64,000 bases of DNA from Streptomyces sp. CB02058. Lineage in GTDB: Bacteria; Actinomycetota; Actinomycetes; Streptomycetales; Streptomycetaceae. A program made the position numbers and the translations under genes. The stretch is taken from the NCBI RefSeq assembly GCF_001905505.1, contig NZ_LIPG01000002.1, positions 620,001 to 684,000 on the forward strand, read 5' to 3'. The notes under the pieces were generated by a model, which made no database searches, had not been told where the DNA came from, and worked only from the letters and a program-made list of their open reading frames with translations. This document shows, piece by piece, positions 26,698 through 33,534 of this stretch. Position 1 is the stretch's first letter; each line of letters begins with the position of its first letter.

Positions 26698-27935
26698 CAG
26701 AAGCCTCCGTCGTTGGTGAGCAGGTGGAGCAGGGACATGTCGGCGGGGAGGGGTTCGTCGTCCTGCCAGGTCCGGGCGAGGGTGCCGACCGCGGCGAGAT
26801 CGCCGAACAGCACCCCGCCCGCCAGCCGGTCGCCCCGGACGACGACCGTGCGGTACGCGCCCCGGGTGGCGTCGGCCAGCCGGATCACGTCGTCGCCGGG
26901 CATCGGACGGGAGTCGCCGAAGGCGGCGAGGTCGAGGCTCCCGGCGGCGCCGTCGGCGACGGGGGCGGCGGAGGGGGAGCGCAGGGTGAGCCGGGTCAGC
27001 GCCCGGGTGCCCCCGTAGCTCGCTGAGCGGCCGTTCAGCACGTCGGCCAGCACATCGGCCTGTTCGAGCGCGGCACCGGCCAGCCCGTAGACCGTCCCGT
27101 CGTGCTCCGCGCAGTCGCCGACCGCGTGGATGTACGGGTCCGAGGTGCGCAGCTCGTCGTCGACGACGATGCCCTTGCGGACGTCGAGCCCCGCGGCCTG
27201 CGCGAGGCCCGTCCGGGGACGGACACCGCAGGCCAGGACGGTGATCTCGGCCTCCAGCTCGTAGCCGTCGGCGAGCTCCACGGCGCGCACCGCGGGTGCG
27301 TCGCCGTCCGTGCAGCGCAGTCCGCGCACCCGGCACTCGGTGTGCACCTCGACCCCGAGGGCCTCCAGGTGGCGGCGCAGCATCCCCGCCGCCTCGGCGT
27401 CGAGCTGGCGCTCCATGAGGTGCTCGCCCTGCTGGGCCAGCACCACCTGGGCACCGCACTCGGCCAGCGCCCGGGCGGCCGACACCCCGAGGAGCCCGCC
27501 GCCGATGACGACGGCGCGCACTCCGGGACGTACGGCCGCACGCAGGGCCAGGCAGTCGTCGAGGGTGCGGAAGGGATGCACCCCGTCGGGCAGCCGGTGG
27601 TTCAGGCCCCGCAGCGGCGGCAGCACCGGGTTGGAGCCGGTGGCCAGCACCAGGCGCTCGTAGGCGATGACGCTTCCGTCGTCGCAGAGCACCTGACGCT
27701 CCACCCGGTCGATCCGCACGACCCGCACCCCGCGCCGCACCTCGGCGGGCGGCAGCGCGATCACGTCCGGCTCGTACCGGCCGGCGAGCACCTCGGCCAG
27801 CAGCACCCTGTTGTACGGTGCGTGCTCCTCCTCGCCGATGACGGTGACACCGGGTACCCGGGAGGCGAGCCGCGCGCCCGCCATCCCGGCGCCGATCACC
27901 ACCACCCGCGCCGCGTTCTCCGTCTGTGTCCTCAT
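26697..27935 (-). CDS. FAD/NAD(P)-dependent oxidoreductase, nitrate assimilation type
   Basis: Protein of 412 residues with two Rossmann folds: VVVIGAGMAGARLAS (FAD) and AVVIGGGLLGVSAARALAE (NAD). It resembles the N-terminal half of NirB (PYNRVLLAEVLAGRYEPD, DDELRTSDPYIHAVGDCAEH) but lacks the Cys-rich [2Fe-2S] region. It is the first gene of the nirBD operon and overlaps nirB by TGATG. The most economical idea is an NADH-dependent electron donor for the NasA nitrate reductase, like NasB/NasC systems elsewhere; this is inference. A GlnR-like site lies upstream. Confidence 0.8.
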   Translation of the reverse strand: MRTQTENAARVVVIGAGMAGARLASRVPGVTVIGEEEHAPYNRVLLAEVLAGRYEPDVIALPPAEVRRGVRVVRIDRVERQVLCDDGSVIAYERLVLATGSNPVLPPLRGLNHRLPDGVHPFRTLDDCLALRAAVRPGVRAVVIGGGLLGVSAARALAECGAQVVLAQQGEHLMERQLDAEAAGMLRRHLEALGVEVHTECRVRGLRCTDGDAPAVRAVELADGYELEAEITVLACGVRPRTGLAQAAGLDVRKGIVVDDELRTSDPYIHAVGDCAEHDGTVYGLAGAALEQADVLADVLNGRSASYGGTRALTRLTLRSPSAAPVADGAAGSLDLAAFGDSRPMPGDDVIRLADATRGAYRTVVVRGDRLAGGVLFGDLAAVGTLARTWQDDEPLPADMSLLHLLTNDGGF

Positions 27936-27942
27936 GCCAATG

Positions 27943-27996
27943 AGAGTGCGCGGCGGGTGTTACCCGACCGCATCCCTCCTGTTTCCCGGGAGGAAC
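27943..27996 (-). promoter_or_regulatory. GlnR-like box and leaderless promoter of the nir operon
   Basis: On the plus strand four pentamers spaced by 6 nt read GTTAC, GCATC, GTTTC, GGAAC (27959-27996). The GlnR consensus is GTnAC-n6-GAAAC repeated. A -10 candidate CACTCT (27943-27948, minus strand) follows after exactly 10 nt and precedes the ATG by 7 nt. GlnR control of nirB is known in S. coelicolor. Confidence 0.65.
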
Positions 27997-28084
27997 CTTG
28001 CGCTCAGCACGTCGTCACCCCCTCTGTGAGGGCGCGGGACGGCCGGTTGGACGGTGTAGGTACCACGTGTTTAAGGTCTCGGTC

Positions 28085-28876
28085 ATGCCCGAGATCACGC
28101 TCACCACCCTGGTCCTGCTCTGCCTGGCCGCCGCCGCGGCCGGCTGGATCGACGCGGTCGTGGGCGGCGGCGGGCTGCTCCTCCTTCCCGCCCTGCTGCT
28201 GGGTCTGCCCCACGTACCGGCCGCGCACATCCTCGGCACCAACAAGGCGGTGGCCATCGTCGGCACCTCCGGGGCCGCCGTCACCTATGTGCGCAAGGCG
28301 CCGGTCCAGGTGGGGATGGCCGTACGGATCGGGCTGATGGCGCTCGCCGGGTCGATGACCGGCGCCTTCTTCGCCGCGGGCATCAGCAGCGACGTGCTGC
28401 GCCCGGTGATCATGGTGGTGCTGCTCGGCGTCGCGGCCTTCGTGATGCTGCGGCCGTCCTTCGGCACCGCCGCGGCGGGCGACGGGACCGGCAGGAGCGT
28501 CACCCGGGCCCGCACCGTCACGGCGATCGTGCTGGTCGGAGGCGGTATCGGCTTCTACGACGGGCTGTTCGGGCCGGGCACGGGCACCTTCCTGGTGCTG
28601 GCGCTGACCGCCGTGCTCCACCTCGACCTGGTCACCGCGTCCGCCACGGCCAAGATCGTGAACGTGTGCACCAACGCGGGCGCGCTGGCGATGTTCGCCT
28701 ACCAGGGCACCGTCCTGTGGCAACTGGCCGCACTGATGGCCGTATTCAATCTGGCGGGCGCCACGCTCGGGGCGCGGATGGCGCTGCGCAAGGGCAGCGA
28801 CTTCGTACGGGGGGTCCTGCTGGTCGTGGTGTTCTCGCTCGTCGCCAAGCTCGGCTTCGACCAGTGGACCGCCTGA
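28085..28876 (+). CDS. TauE/SafE-family membrane exporter
   Basis: Protein of 263 residues with about eight membrane helices. Family marks: AAAAAGWIDAVVGGGGLLLLP at the start, GTNKAVAIVGTSGAA, and the second-half GGGIGFYDGLFGPGTGTFL, matching the duplicated TauE/SafE glycine motifs. These proteins export sulfite or sulfoacetate-type organic anions. It faces the nir operon across the GlnR-like site, and its stop codon is immediately followed by the sortase stop (TGA/TCA). ATG 28085 is chosen; an in-frame TTG at 27998 would add a non-conserved Arg-rich stretch. Confidence 0.85.
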   Translation: MPEITLTTLVLLCLAAAAAGWIDAVVGGGGLLLLPALLLGLPHVPAAHILGTNKAVAIVGTSGAAVTYVRKAPVQVGMAVRIGLMALAGSMTGAFFAAGISSDVLRPVIMVVLLGVAAFVMLRPSFGTAAAGDGTGRSVTRARTVTAIVLVGGGIGFYDGLFGPGTGTFLVLALTAVLHLDLVTASATAKIVNVCTNAGALAMFAYQGTVLWQLAALMAVFNLAGATLGARMALRKGSDFVRGVLLVVVFSLVAKLGFDQWTA

Positions 28877-29509
28877 TCAGCGCACGTCGGTGAGATGGGC
28901 GAACGCCACCACATTGCCCAGATAGCCCGTCTCGCGGGTGAAGCCGCCACCGCAGGTGATCAGCCGCAGCGAGGCGTGGGGCGTGGCGCCGTAGACGCGC
29001 TTGTCCGGGAAGGCGTCGTTCTCGTACACCTCGACCGCGTCGACCGAGAAGACCGCCGTACGGCCGTCCCGGCGGTCGATCTCGATCCGGGCGCCCTTCT
29101 TCACCGACCCGAGGGAGTAGAAGACGGACGGCCCGTCGGCGTTGTCGACATGTCCGGCGACGACGGCCGTCCCCTTGGTACCCGGGGGAGTGCCGTCCTC
29201 GAACCAGCCCGCGAGATTGCGGTCGCCGGCGGGCGGCGCGTCGAGGCTGCCGTCCGCACCCAGGCCGAGGCCCGTCAGGGGCGCGTCCACACCGATGCCC
29301 GGGATGCGGATGCGCACCGGGGCGGCGGGGCGCAGCGGTGCGGCGACCTGGGAGCCCCGCCGCGGCTCGGGGCCCGCGGTGAACGCCTCGGCGGTGGACG
29401 GCTGGGGCGCCACGAGCCGGTCGGCCGCGCCGCTCTGCACCAGCCAGACGCCGCACAGCGCGACGATGCCCACCAGCCAGGCCCTGGCCCTCAGGGTCGT
29501 CCTGTCCAC
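28877..29509 (-). CDS. Class F sortase
   Basis: Protein of 210 residues, membrane-anchored by an N-terminal helix (residues 8-30), with the sortase barrel outside. The catalytic triad is visible: His120 in VAGHVDN, Cys186 in LRLITCGGGF and Arg192 in FTRETGY. RIRIPGIGVDAPLTGLGL is the usual class F opening. It would cleave a sorting signal and attach a protein to the wall. GTG 29509 starts it, 24 nt after the stop of the surface protein upstream, its probable substrate. It converges with the TauE-type gene with no gap. Confidence 0.87.
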   Translation of the reverse strand: MDRTTLRARAWLVGIVALCGVWLVQSGAADRLVAPQPSTAEAFTAGPEPRRGSQVAAPLRPAAPVRIRIPGIGVDAPLTGLGLGADGSLDAPPAGDRNLAGWFEDGTPPGTKGTAVVAGHVDNADGPSVFYSLGSVKKGARIEIDRRDGRTAVFSVDAVEVYENDAFPDKRVYGATPHASLRLITCGGGFTRETGYLGNVVAFAHLTDVR

Positions 29510-29533
29510 GTCGCCGTCCTCCGCGGTCCGCCC

Positions 29534-30322
29534 TCAGCGCCGGGTGCCGTCCGCGCGGCGCCTGCGCAGGAGCAGGGCGCCGCAGACGGCGGCGGCCGCC
29601 ACGAGGCCCGCGCCCGCCGCGAGCTGTGCGGTGTCGGGGGCGGCGGTGCCGCCGACGCCCGTGTCGACATGGCCGGACGGGCGGCTGGGCCTGTCGCCGG
29701 GCGGGGTCGTCGGCCTGGTGCCCGGCGGGGGGACGGGCGGCTTCGCGGACCCGGGGTCGGTGCCGGGCGGGCTCACGGGCGCGGGGCGGGTCCCGGGCAC
29801 CGTCGGCGCACCGGCCTCGTCCCCGGGCTCCGTCCCGACCAGGGGGTCCTCGCCCTCCTCGCCGGTCTCCGGCCACAGGGAGCCGGAGAGCCCCGCGAGG
29901 CCGTCGGCCGCGGCGGGGTCGTCGGCGGCCGGCTCCTCCGGGGCCAGGCCGTCGGGAGCGGCGGGGTCCTCGGTGGACGTCAGGTCGTCGAGGGCCGCGG
30001 AGTCCTCCGGGACCGTGGAGCCGTCGGGGGCGGCCGGGTCGTCCGCCGTCGGGCCGTCCTGGGCCGTCGGGTCCCCGGGCGTCCCGGAGCCGTCGGCCGG
30101 GTCCGGGCCGTTCGCCGCCCGGGTGCCTCCCCCGCAGGGGGCCGAGGCGTCCGGTGCGCCGGGCCCGCACTCCGCGTCGGCGACGGCCGTCACCGAGGTG
30201 AGCTCCGGTCTGCCGATGGCGTCCGTGCCCGCGTGGGCGGACGGGGCGGCGGCGAGGCCGAGCGCGGCGGCGGTGAGGGCCGCGGCGGCTGTACCGGTCA
30301 CGAGGCGGGCAGGGCTGCGCAT
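29534..30322 (-). CDS. Secreted Pro/Asp-rich surface protein, likely sortase F substrate
   Basis: Protein of 262 residues. A signal peptide (MRSPARLVTGTAAAALTAAALG, cleavage near SAHA) is followed by a low-complexity Asp/Pro/Ala-rich region (residues ~50-215) suited to spanning the wall. Near the C terminus lies DTGVGG (220-225), then a hydrophobic helix (237-252) and RRRRADGTRR. This tripartite end resembles a sortase sorting signal without LPXTG. GGAGG precedes ATG 30322. It is cotranscribed with the sortase. Two Cys (52 and 63) could form a disulfide. No enzymatic domain is seen. Confidence 0.75.
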   Translation of the reverse strand: MRSPARLVTGTAAAALTAAALGLAAAPSAHAGTDAIGRPELTSVTAVADAECGPGAPDASAPCGGGTRAANGPDPADGSGTPGDPTAQDGPTADDPAAPDGSTVPEDSAALDDLTSTEDPAAPDGLAPEEPAADDPAAADGLAGLSGSLWPETGEEGEDPLVGTEPGDEAGAPTVPGTRPAPVSPPGTDPGSAKPPVPPPGTRPTTPPGDRPSRPSGHVDTGVGGTAAPDTAQLAAGAGLVAAAAVCGALLLRRRRADGTRR

Positions 30323-30523
30323 GGGAATCCTCCGGGCAGACGGATGTGTCCTGCCTCCGAGGTAACGGGCCGTGCCGGGACGCTGCATGCTGACGCCGGG
30401 TCAGCTTTCACCCGTACGGCCCCGGGGAGCGCACCCGTCCTCTCCGTCCGGTGCAGGTCGAGGCGGTGCGGGCGGCCGTGGGGCCCGCTCGGTGCCGATC
30501 GGGTGACCCCCCTGCCGCCCGGG

Positions 30524-30539
30524 TGTGACTCAGGTCACA
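30524..30539. promoter_or_regulatory. Perfect CRP-type palindrome
   Basis: TGTGACTCAGGTCACA matches TGTGA-n6-TCACA at every defined position. It lies 202 nt upstream of the surface protein-sortase pair on the minus strand. The rest of the 30323-30674 gap holds only the terminator at 30613-30657. Confidence 0.5.
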
Positions 30540-30612
30540 TGTATGGACCCGGAGCGGCCGGGCACACGCTCGGTATCCCCCCACGGGACGGCCCCCCGCC
30601 GGCCCCATGGCA

Positions 30613-30657
30613 ACCGCCCTCACGGGCCCAACCCCCCCTGGGGCCCGTGAGGGCGGT
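30613..30657 (-). terminator. Terminator of the DUF5990-type gene
   Basis: A perfect 17-bp stem (ACCGCCCTCACGGGCCC and complement) with an 11-nt loop, just past the stop codon at 30675. Confidence 0.8.
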
Positions 30658-30674
30658 GTCATGTCTCCTCCGCC

Positions 30675-31160
30675 TCAGATCCCGCGCCCGCCACGCCCGT
30701 CCGTCGCGGACCAGGTGATGTCCGGCGGCCGTACGCGCCCACACCGGGGTCCGCCCCTGCCGTCGGTCAGGCGCAGCCGAGCGGTGAGGTGCCCGGTCCT
30801 CGCGGCGGCCTCCAGGACCTCGGGGGCGATGTCGCTCATCATCAGCTTGGCGCGCCGGAACATCGTGAAGGCGCCTGAGCCGTCCACCGTGCCCCAGGAC
30901 AGATAGACGAAGCGCCCGCCGAGCCGGTCCTGGATGTACGGACCCGAGACCTCGACGCCCTCCGCGGTGGGCGCGGCGGTGCAGTCCAGGGCCCAGCCGG
31001 CGCGCGCCGCGTCGCCGGGGTGCAGACCGAGCAGCTCGCCCGGCCGGTCCTTGCGCTGCACGCCGACGTGGATGTTCTCGAAACCGGCGAAGCCGGTGTC
31101 GGGGCCGCAGGCGCGGCCCGGGAGTTCGGTGGCCTCGATATGGATCCGCATGAGGCCCAT
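30675..31160 (-). CDS. DUF5990-like protein of unknown function
   Basis: Protein of ~161 residues, soluble, with RIHIEATELPGRACGP at the N terminus, GVQRKDRPGELLGLHPGD, and YIQDRLGGRFVYLSWGTVD followed by FRRAKLMMSDI. I recall this pattern as DUF5990, present in many actinomycetes without known activity. The start could be ATG 31160, ATG 31151 or GTG 31172; none has a clear ribosome site. It is followed by a strong terminator, so it forms its own unit. Confidence 0.65.
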   Translation of the reverse strand: MGLMRIHIEATELPGRACGPDTGFAGFENIHVGVQRKDRPGELLGLHPGDAARAGWALDCTAAPTAEGVEVSGPYIQDRLGGRFVYLSWGTVDGSGAFTMFRRAKLMMSDIAPEVLEAAARTGHLTARLRLTDGRGGPRCGRVRPPDITWSATDGRGGRGI

Positions 31161-31221
31161 GGTCCCGTACACGGGCGTGGGGCCCGCCCGTCCGCGTGGG
31201 GGCCCGCAGGGCCGCAGTCGC

Positions 31222-32016
31222 TCAGACGGTCTCGCGGGGGGCGTCCTCGTGGACCTGGCCCAGCAGCTTCATCAGCTCCTCGTCGACGGGGAAGGGCGTC
31301 CCGTCGATCCGGTGCACCGGTGCGATGCCCTGCGAGTTGGTGACGAACGCCGCGCCGTACGCGCCCAGCCCGGCCAGCGTCACCGCCCGGCGCACCGAGG
31401 GGCGGCCGGCCTCCGCCAGTCCGCGCTCCAGCAGCGCCATGGTGATGCCGGTCAGGGCCGGGGCGTCCGGCCAGACCACCGAAGCGCCGTCCCAGAAACC
31501 GACATTGGTGATCGAACCCTCGGTCACCACACCGCCGGGCGCGGTCAGCAGTGCCTCGTCGAACCCCGCGCGCTCGGCCAGCCGCCCGTAGTACATCTGG
31601 CCGAACTCGCCGGGGCGCTTGATGTGCGGCACCGCGCGGGCGTACGGCACCGACATCAGGCTCCGCGGCGCACCGGTCGTCCACGCGGGCTCGCGCACGG
31701 TCACCATCGTCACCGTCTCCGCGCGGCCCGGCGGCAGGAAGCCGTGCACCCGGACCGACGCGTCCCGCGTCCCGGCGCCGTCGAGCGCGTGCCCGATCAG
31801 CTCCCGCACGCGTTCCCCGTCCAGGGGCAGCCCGAACAGCTCCTGGTTCGCCGCGTCCAGCCGCCCCAGATGAAGCGGGAGGCCGCGCACCGTACGGTCC
31901 CTGACCTGCATCGCGGTGAAGTGGCCGTAACCGGCGAAGGCGGGGATGCGCAGATCCTCCCCGGTGGCGGGACTGCCGTCGAACTCGACGTACGGGGAGG
32001 GCGCGGAAGTCGTCAT
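31222..32016 (-). CDS. Class IV PLP aminotransferase/aminodeoxychorismate lyase-like
   Basis: Protein of 264 residues with the fold-type IV PLP pattern: FTAMQVRDRTVRGLPLHLGRL near the N terminus, then the GEFGQMYYGRLAERAGFDEA region, and GVVTEGSITNVGFWDG where the Glu binds PLP. The family includes branched-chain aminotransferase, D-amino acid aminotransferase and PabC; this length and spacing fit PabC-like enzymes best, but the substrate is uncertain. The Lys forming the Schiff base is probably in PHIKRPGEF. It is divergent from the FMN reductase gene, sharing the SoxR-type operator region. Confidence 0.75.
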   Translation of the reverse strand: MTTSAPSPYVEFDGSPATGEDLRIPAFAGYGHFTAMQVRDRTVRGLPLHLGRLDAANQELFGLPLDGERVRELIGHALDGAGTRDASVRVHGFLPPGRAETVTMVTVREPAWTTGAPRSLMSVPYARAVPHIKRPGEFGQMYYGRLAERAGFDEALLTAPGGVVTEGSITNVGFWDGASVVWPDAPALTGITMALLERGLAEAGRPSVRRAVTLAGLGAYGAAFVTNSQGIAPVHRIDGTPFPVDEELMKLLGQVHEDAPRETV

Positions 32017-32039
32017 GGCACCACGGTAGAGCGCCGCGC

Positions 32040-32070
32040 TTGACCTCAACCTTGGTTGAGGCCGGAGGCT
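32040..32070 (+). promoter_or_regulatory. SoxR-type operator inside a 19-bp-spacer promoter
   Basis: TTGACC (-35, 32040-32045) and GAGGCT (-10, 32065-32070) are separated by 19 bp, the over-long spacing used by MerR-family activators. Over the spacer lies the 18-bp dyad CCTCAACCTTGGTTGAGG (32044-32061), which matches the outer half-sites of the SoxR box (CCTCAA...TTGAGG). The ATG of the FMN reductase is 7 nt after the -10. Confidence 0.7.
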
Positions 32071-32077
32071 GCCGTGC

Positions 32078-32656
32078 ATGGACCTCACCAGCAACACGCC
32101 CGCCCAGTCCGCCGCCCCGCTGAAGGTGGCCGTCATCCTCGGCAGCAACCGCGAGGGCCGCTTCGGGCCCGTCGTCGCCGACTGGTTCCTCGGCCGGGCG
32201 GCGGAACACCCGGACATCGAGACCGAACTGATCGACGTGGCCGAGACCGAACCGCCGGCCGCCCCCGCCACCCGGATCTCCCCACGGCTGGCGGGGGCCG
32301 ACGCCTTCGTCGTCCTGACCCCCGAGTACAACCACTCGTACCCCGCCCCGCTGAAGAACCTCATCGACCGGCACTTCTCCGAATGGCAGGCCAAGCCCGT
32401 CGCGTTCGTCTCGTACGGCGGGATCTCCGGCGGCCTGCGGGCCGTCGAGCACCTGCGCCAGGTCTTCGCCGAGCTGCACGCCGTCTCGGTCCGCGACACC
32501 GTCTCCTTCCACAACGCGGGCGCCCTCTTCGACGACCGGGGCAGGCACAGGGACCCGGCCCAGGCCGACGGCGCGGCCAAGAGGATGCTCGACCAGCTCG
32601 TCTGGTGGGGCCGCGCGCTGCGCGACGCCAGGAACCGCCACCCGTACGGCGCCTGA
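32078..32656 (+). CDS. NAD(P)H-dependent FMN reductase
   Basis: Protein of 192 residues of the NADPH-dependent FMN reductase/azoreductase family, a flavodoxin-like fold. KVAVIL GSNREGRFGP forms the FMN phosphate loop, LTPEYNHSYPAPLKN is the conserved substrate/flavin segment, and VSYGGISGGLRAVEHLR follows. It reduces quinones, flavins or redox-cycling compounds in the cytoplasm. The SoxR-type operator upstream fits a role in response to redox-active metabolites; the position matches a FMN-reductase gene reported in the S. coelicolor SoxR regulon, as I recall. Confidence 0.88.
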   Translation: MDLTSNTPAQSAAPLKVAVILGSNREGRFGPVVADWFLGRAAEHPDIETELIDVAETEPPAAPATRISPRLAGADAFVVLTPEYNHSYPAPLKNLIDRHFSEWQAKPVAFVSYGGISGGLRAVEHLRQVFAELHAVSVRDTVSFHNAGALFDDRGRHRDPAQADGAAKRMLDQLVWWGRALRDARNRHPYGA

Positions 32657-32669
32657 CACCTCCGGGGCC

Positions 32670-32675
32670 GACAAT
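32670..32675 (+). promoter_or_regulatory. -10 box candidate for cutA (GACAAT)
   Basis: GACAAT lies 53 nt before the cutA start and shortly after the stop of the FMN reductase. A GAGGAG ribosome site precedes the ATG, so this transcript would have a normal leader. Confidence 0.35.
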
Positions 32676-32728
32676 CGGGGGGCCGCACGTCGAGACACCG
32701 AGCACCGAGAGCGCGAGGAGACCCGGGG

Positions 32729-33067
32729 ATGACCGAGCCCGCATGGCTGACCGTACTGACCACGACGGACAGCGAGGAGAAGGCCCGCACCCTGGCCAGG
32801 GACGCGGTGGAGTCGAGGCTCGCCGCCTGCGCCCAGATCTCCGCGCCCGTCACCTCGGTCTACCGGTGGCAGGACGCGATCGAGACCACCGAGGAGTGGC
32901 AGGTGCTGTTCAAGACGACGGCCCAGCGCTACGACGAGCTGGAGGCGCACCTCCTCGCCGCGCACGACTACGAGACGCCCGAGATCATCGCGACGCCCGT
33001 CGTGCGCGGCAACGACCGCTACCTGGCCTGGGTGTCGGCCGAGACGGCCCCCTCGGTGGCCCTGTGA
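32729..33067 (+). CDS. cutA: Divalent-cation tolerance protein CutA
   Basis: Protein of 112 residues of the trimeric CutA1 family: the N-terminal WLTVLTTTDSEEKARTLARD, CAQISAPVTSVYRWQDAIE in the middle, and the C-terminal YETPEIIATPVVRGNDRYLAWV are all characteristic. It is linked to copper tolerance in E. coli, but the true role is unclear. ATG 32729 has GAGGAG upstream. The next gene starts within its stop codon (GTGA). Confidence 0.92.
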   Translation: MTEPAWLTVLTTTDSEEKARTLARDAVESRLAACAQISAPVTSVYRWQDAIETTEEWQVLFKTTAQRYDELEAHLLAAHDYETPEIIATPVVRGNDRYLAWVSAETAPSVAL

Positions 33068-33534
33068 CCGAGGAGCGGCTGCCGTTCTTCGTCTACGGCA
33101 CGCTGCTCCCGGGCGAGCACAACCACGACCGGTTCCTGCGCGGCCGCACCCGCGAGGAGCTGCCCGCGGTGCTGCCGGGCGCCCTCCTCTACGAGGGCCC
33201 CGGCTATCCGTACGCCGTCGAGGGCCACGGCACGGTCCACGGCTCGCTGGTCACCGCCGAGCCCGGTGCGTACGACGGACTGCTGGGGCTCCTGGACGAC
33301 CTGGAGCAGTACCTCGGGCCGGACCACCCGCGCAATCTGTACGAACGGGTGGCCCGCCCCGTGCTCCCGGTGCGGACCGCTCCCGCCACGGGAGCCGGGA
33401 CACCCGGGCCCGTCCGCGCCTGGGTCTACCTCGCCGCCACCGCCGTCGCCCGCTCCCTGCGCACCGGCGGCACGCCCCTGCCTGGCGGGGACTGGCTCAG
33501 CCGGCGGCCTCCACCCGCACCGCGCACACCTTGA
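33064..33534 (+). CDS. Gamma-glutamylcyclotransferase-like (AIG2) protein
   Basis: Protein of 156 residues with the GGCT/AIG2 fold: PFFVYGTLLPGEHNH at the N terminus is the conserved YGTLxxG substrate loop, followed by GALLYEGPGYPYAV, LLGLLDDLEQYLG (with the acidic residue used in catalysis) and RAWVYLA. It may release 5-oxoproline from a gamma-glutamyl compound; the substrate is unknown. It overlaps cutA by 4 nt, and its 3' end overlaps nasA on the other strand by 38 nt, so it may be slightly extended by a late stop. Confidence 0.8.
   Translation: MTEERLPFFVYGTLLPGEHNHDRFLRGRTREELPAVLPGALLYEGPGYPYAVEGHGTVHGSLVTAEPGAYDGLLGLLDDLEQYLGPDHPRNLYERVARPVLPVRTAPATGAGTPGPVRAWVYLAATAVARSLRTGGTPLPGGDWLSRRPPPAPRTP

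Noticed and set aside
27998..28084. N-terminal extension of the TauE-type protein from TTG 27998, including an RRHPLC stretch like sulfur leader peptides
   Set aside because: The RRHVDL signature is absent, the stretch is in frame with the transporter, and the conserved protein begins at ATG 28085.
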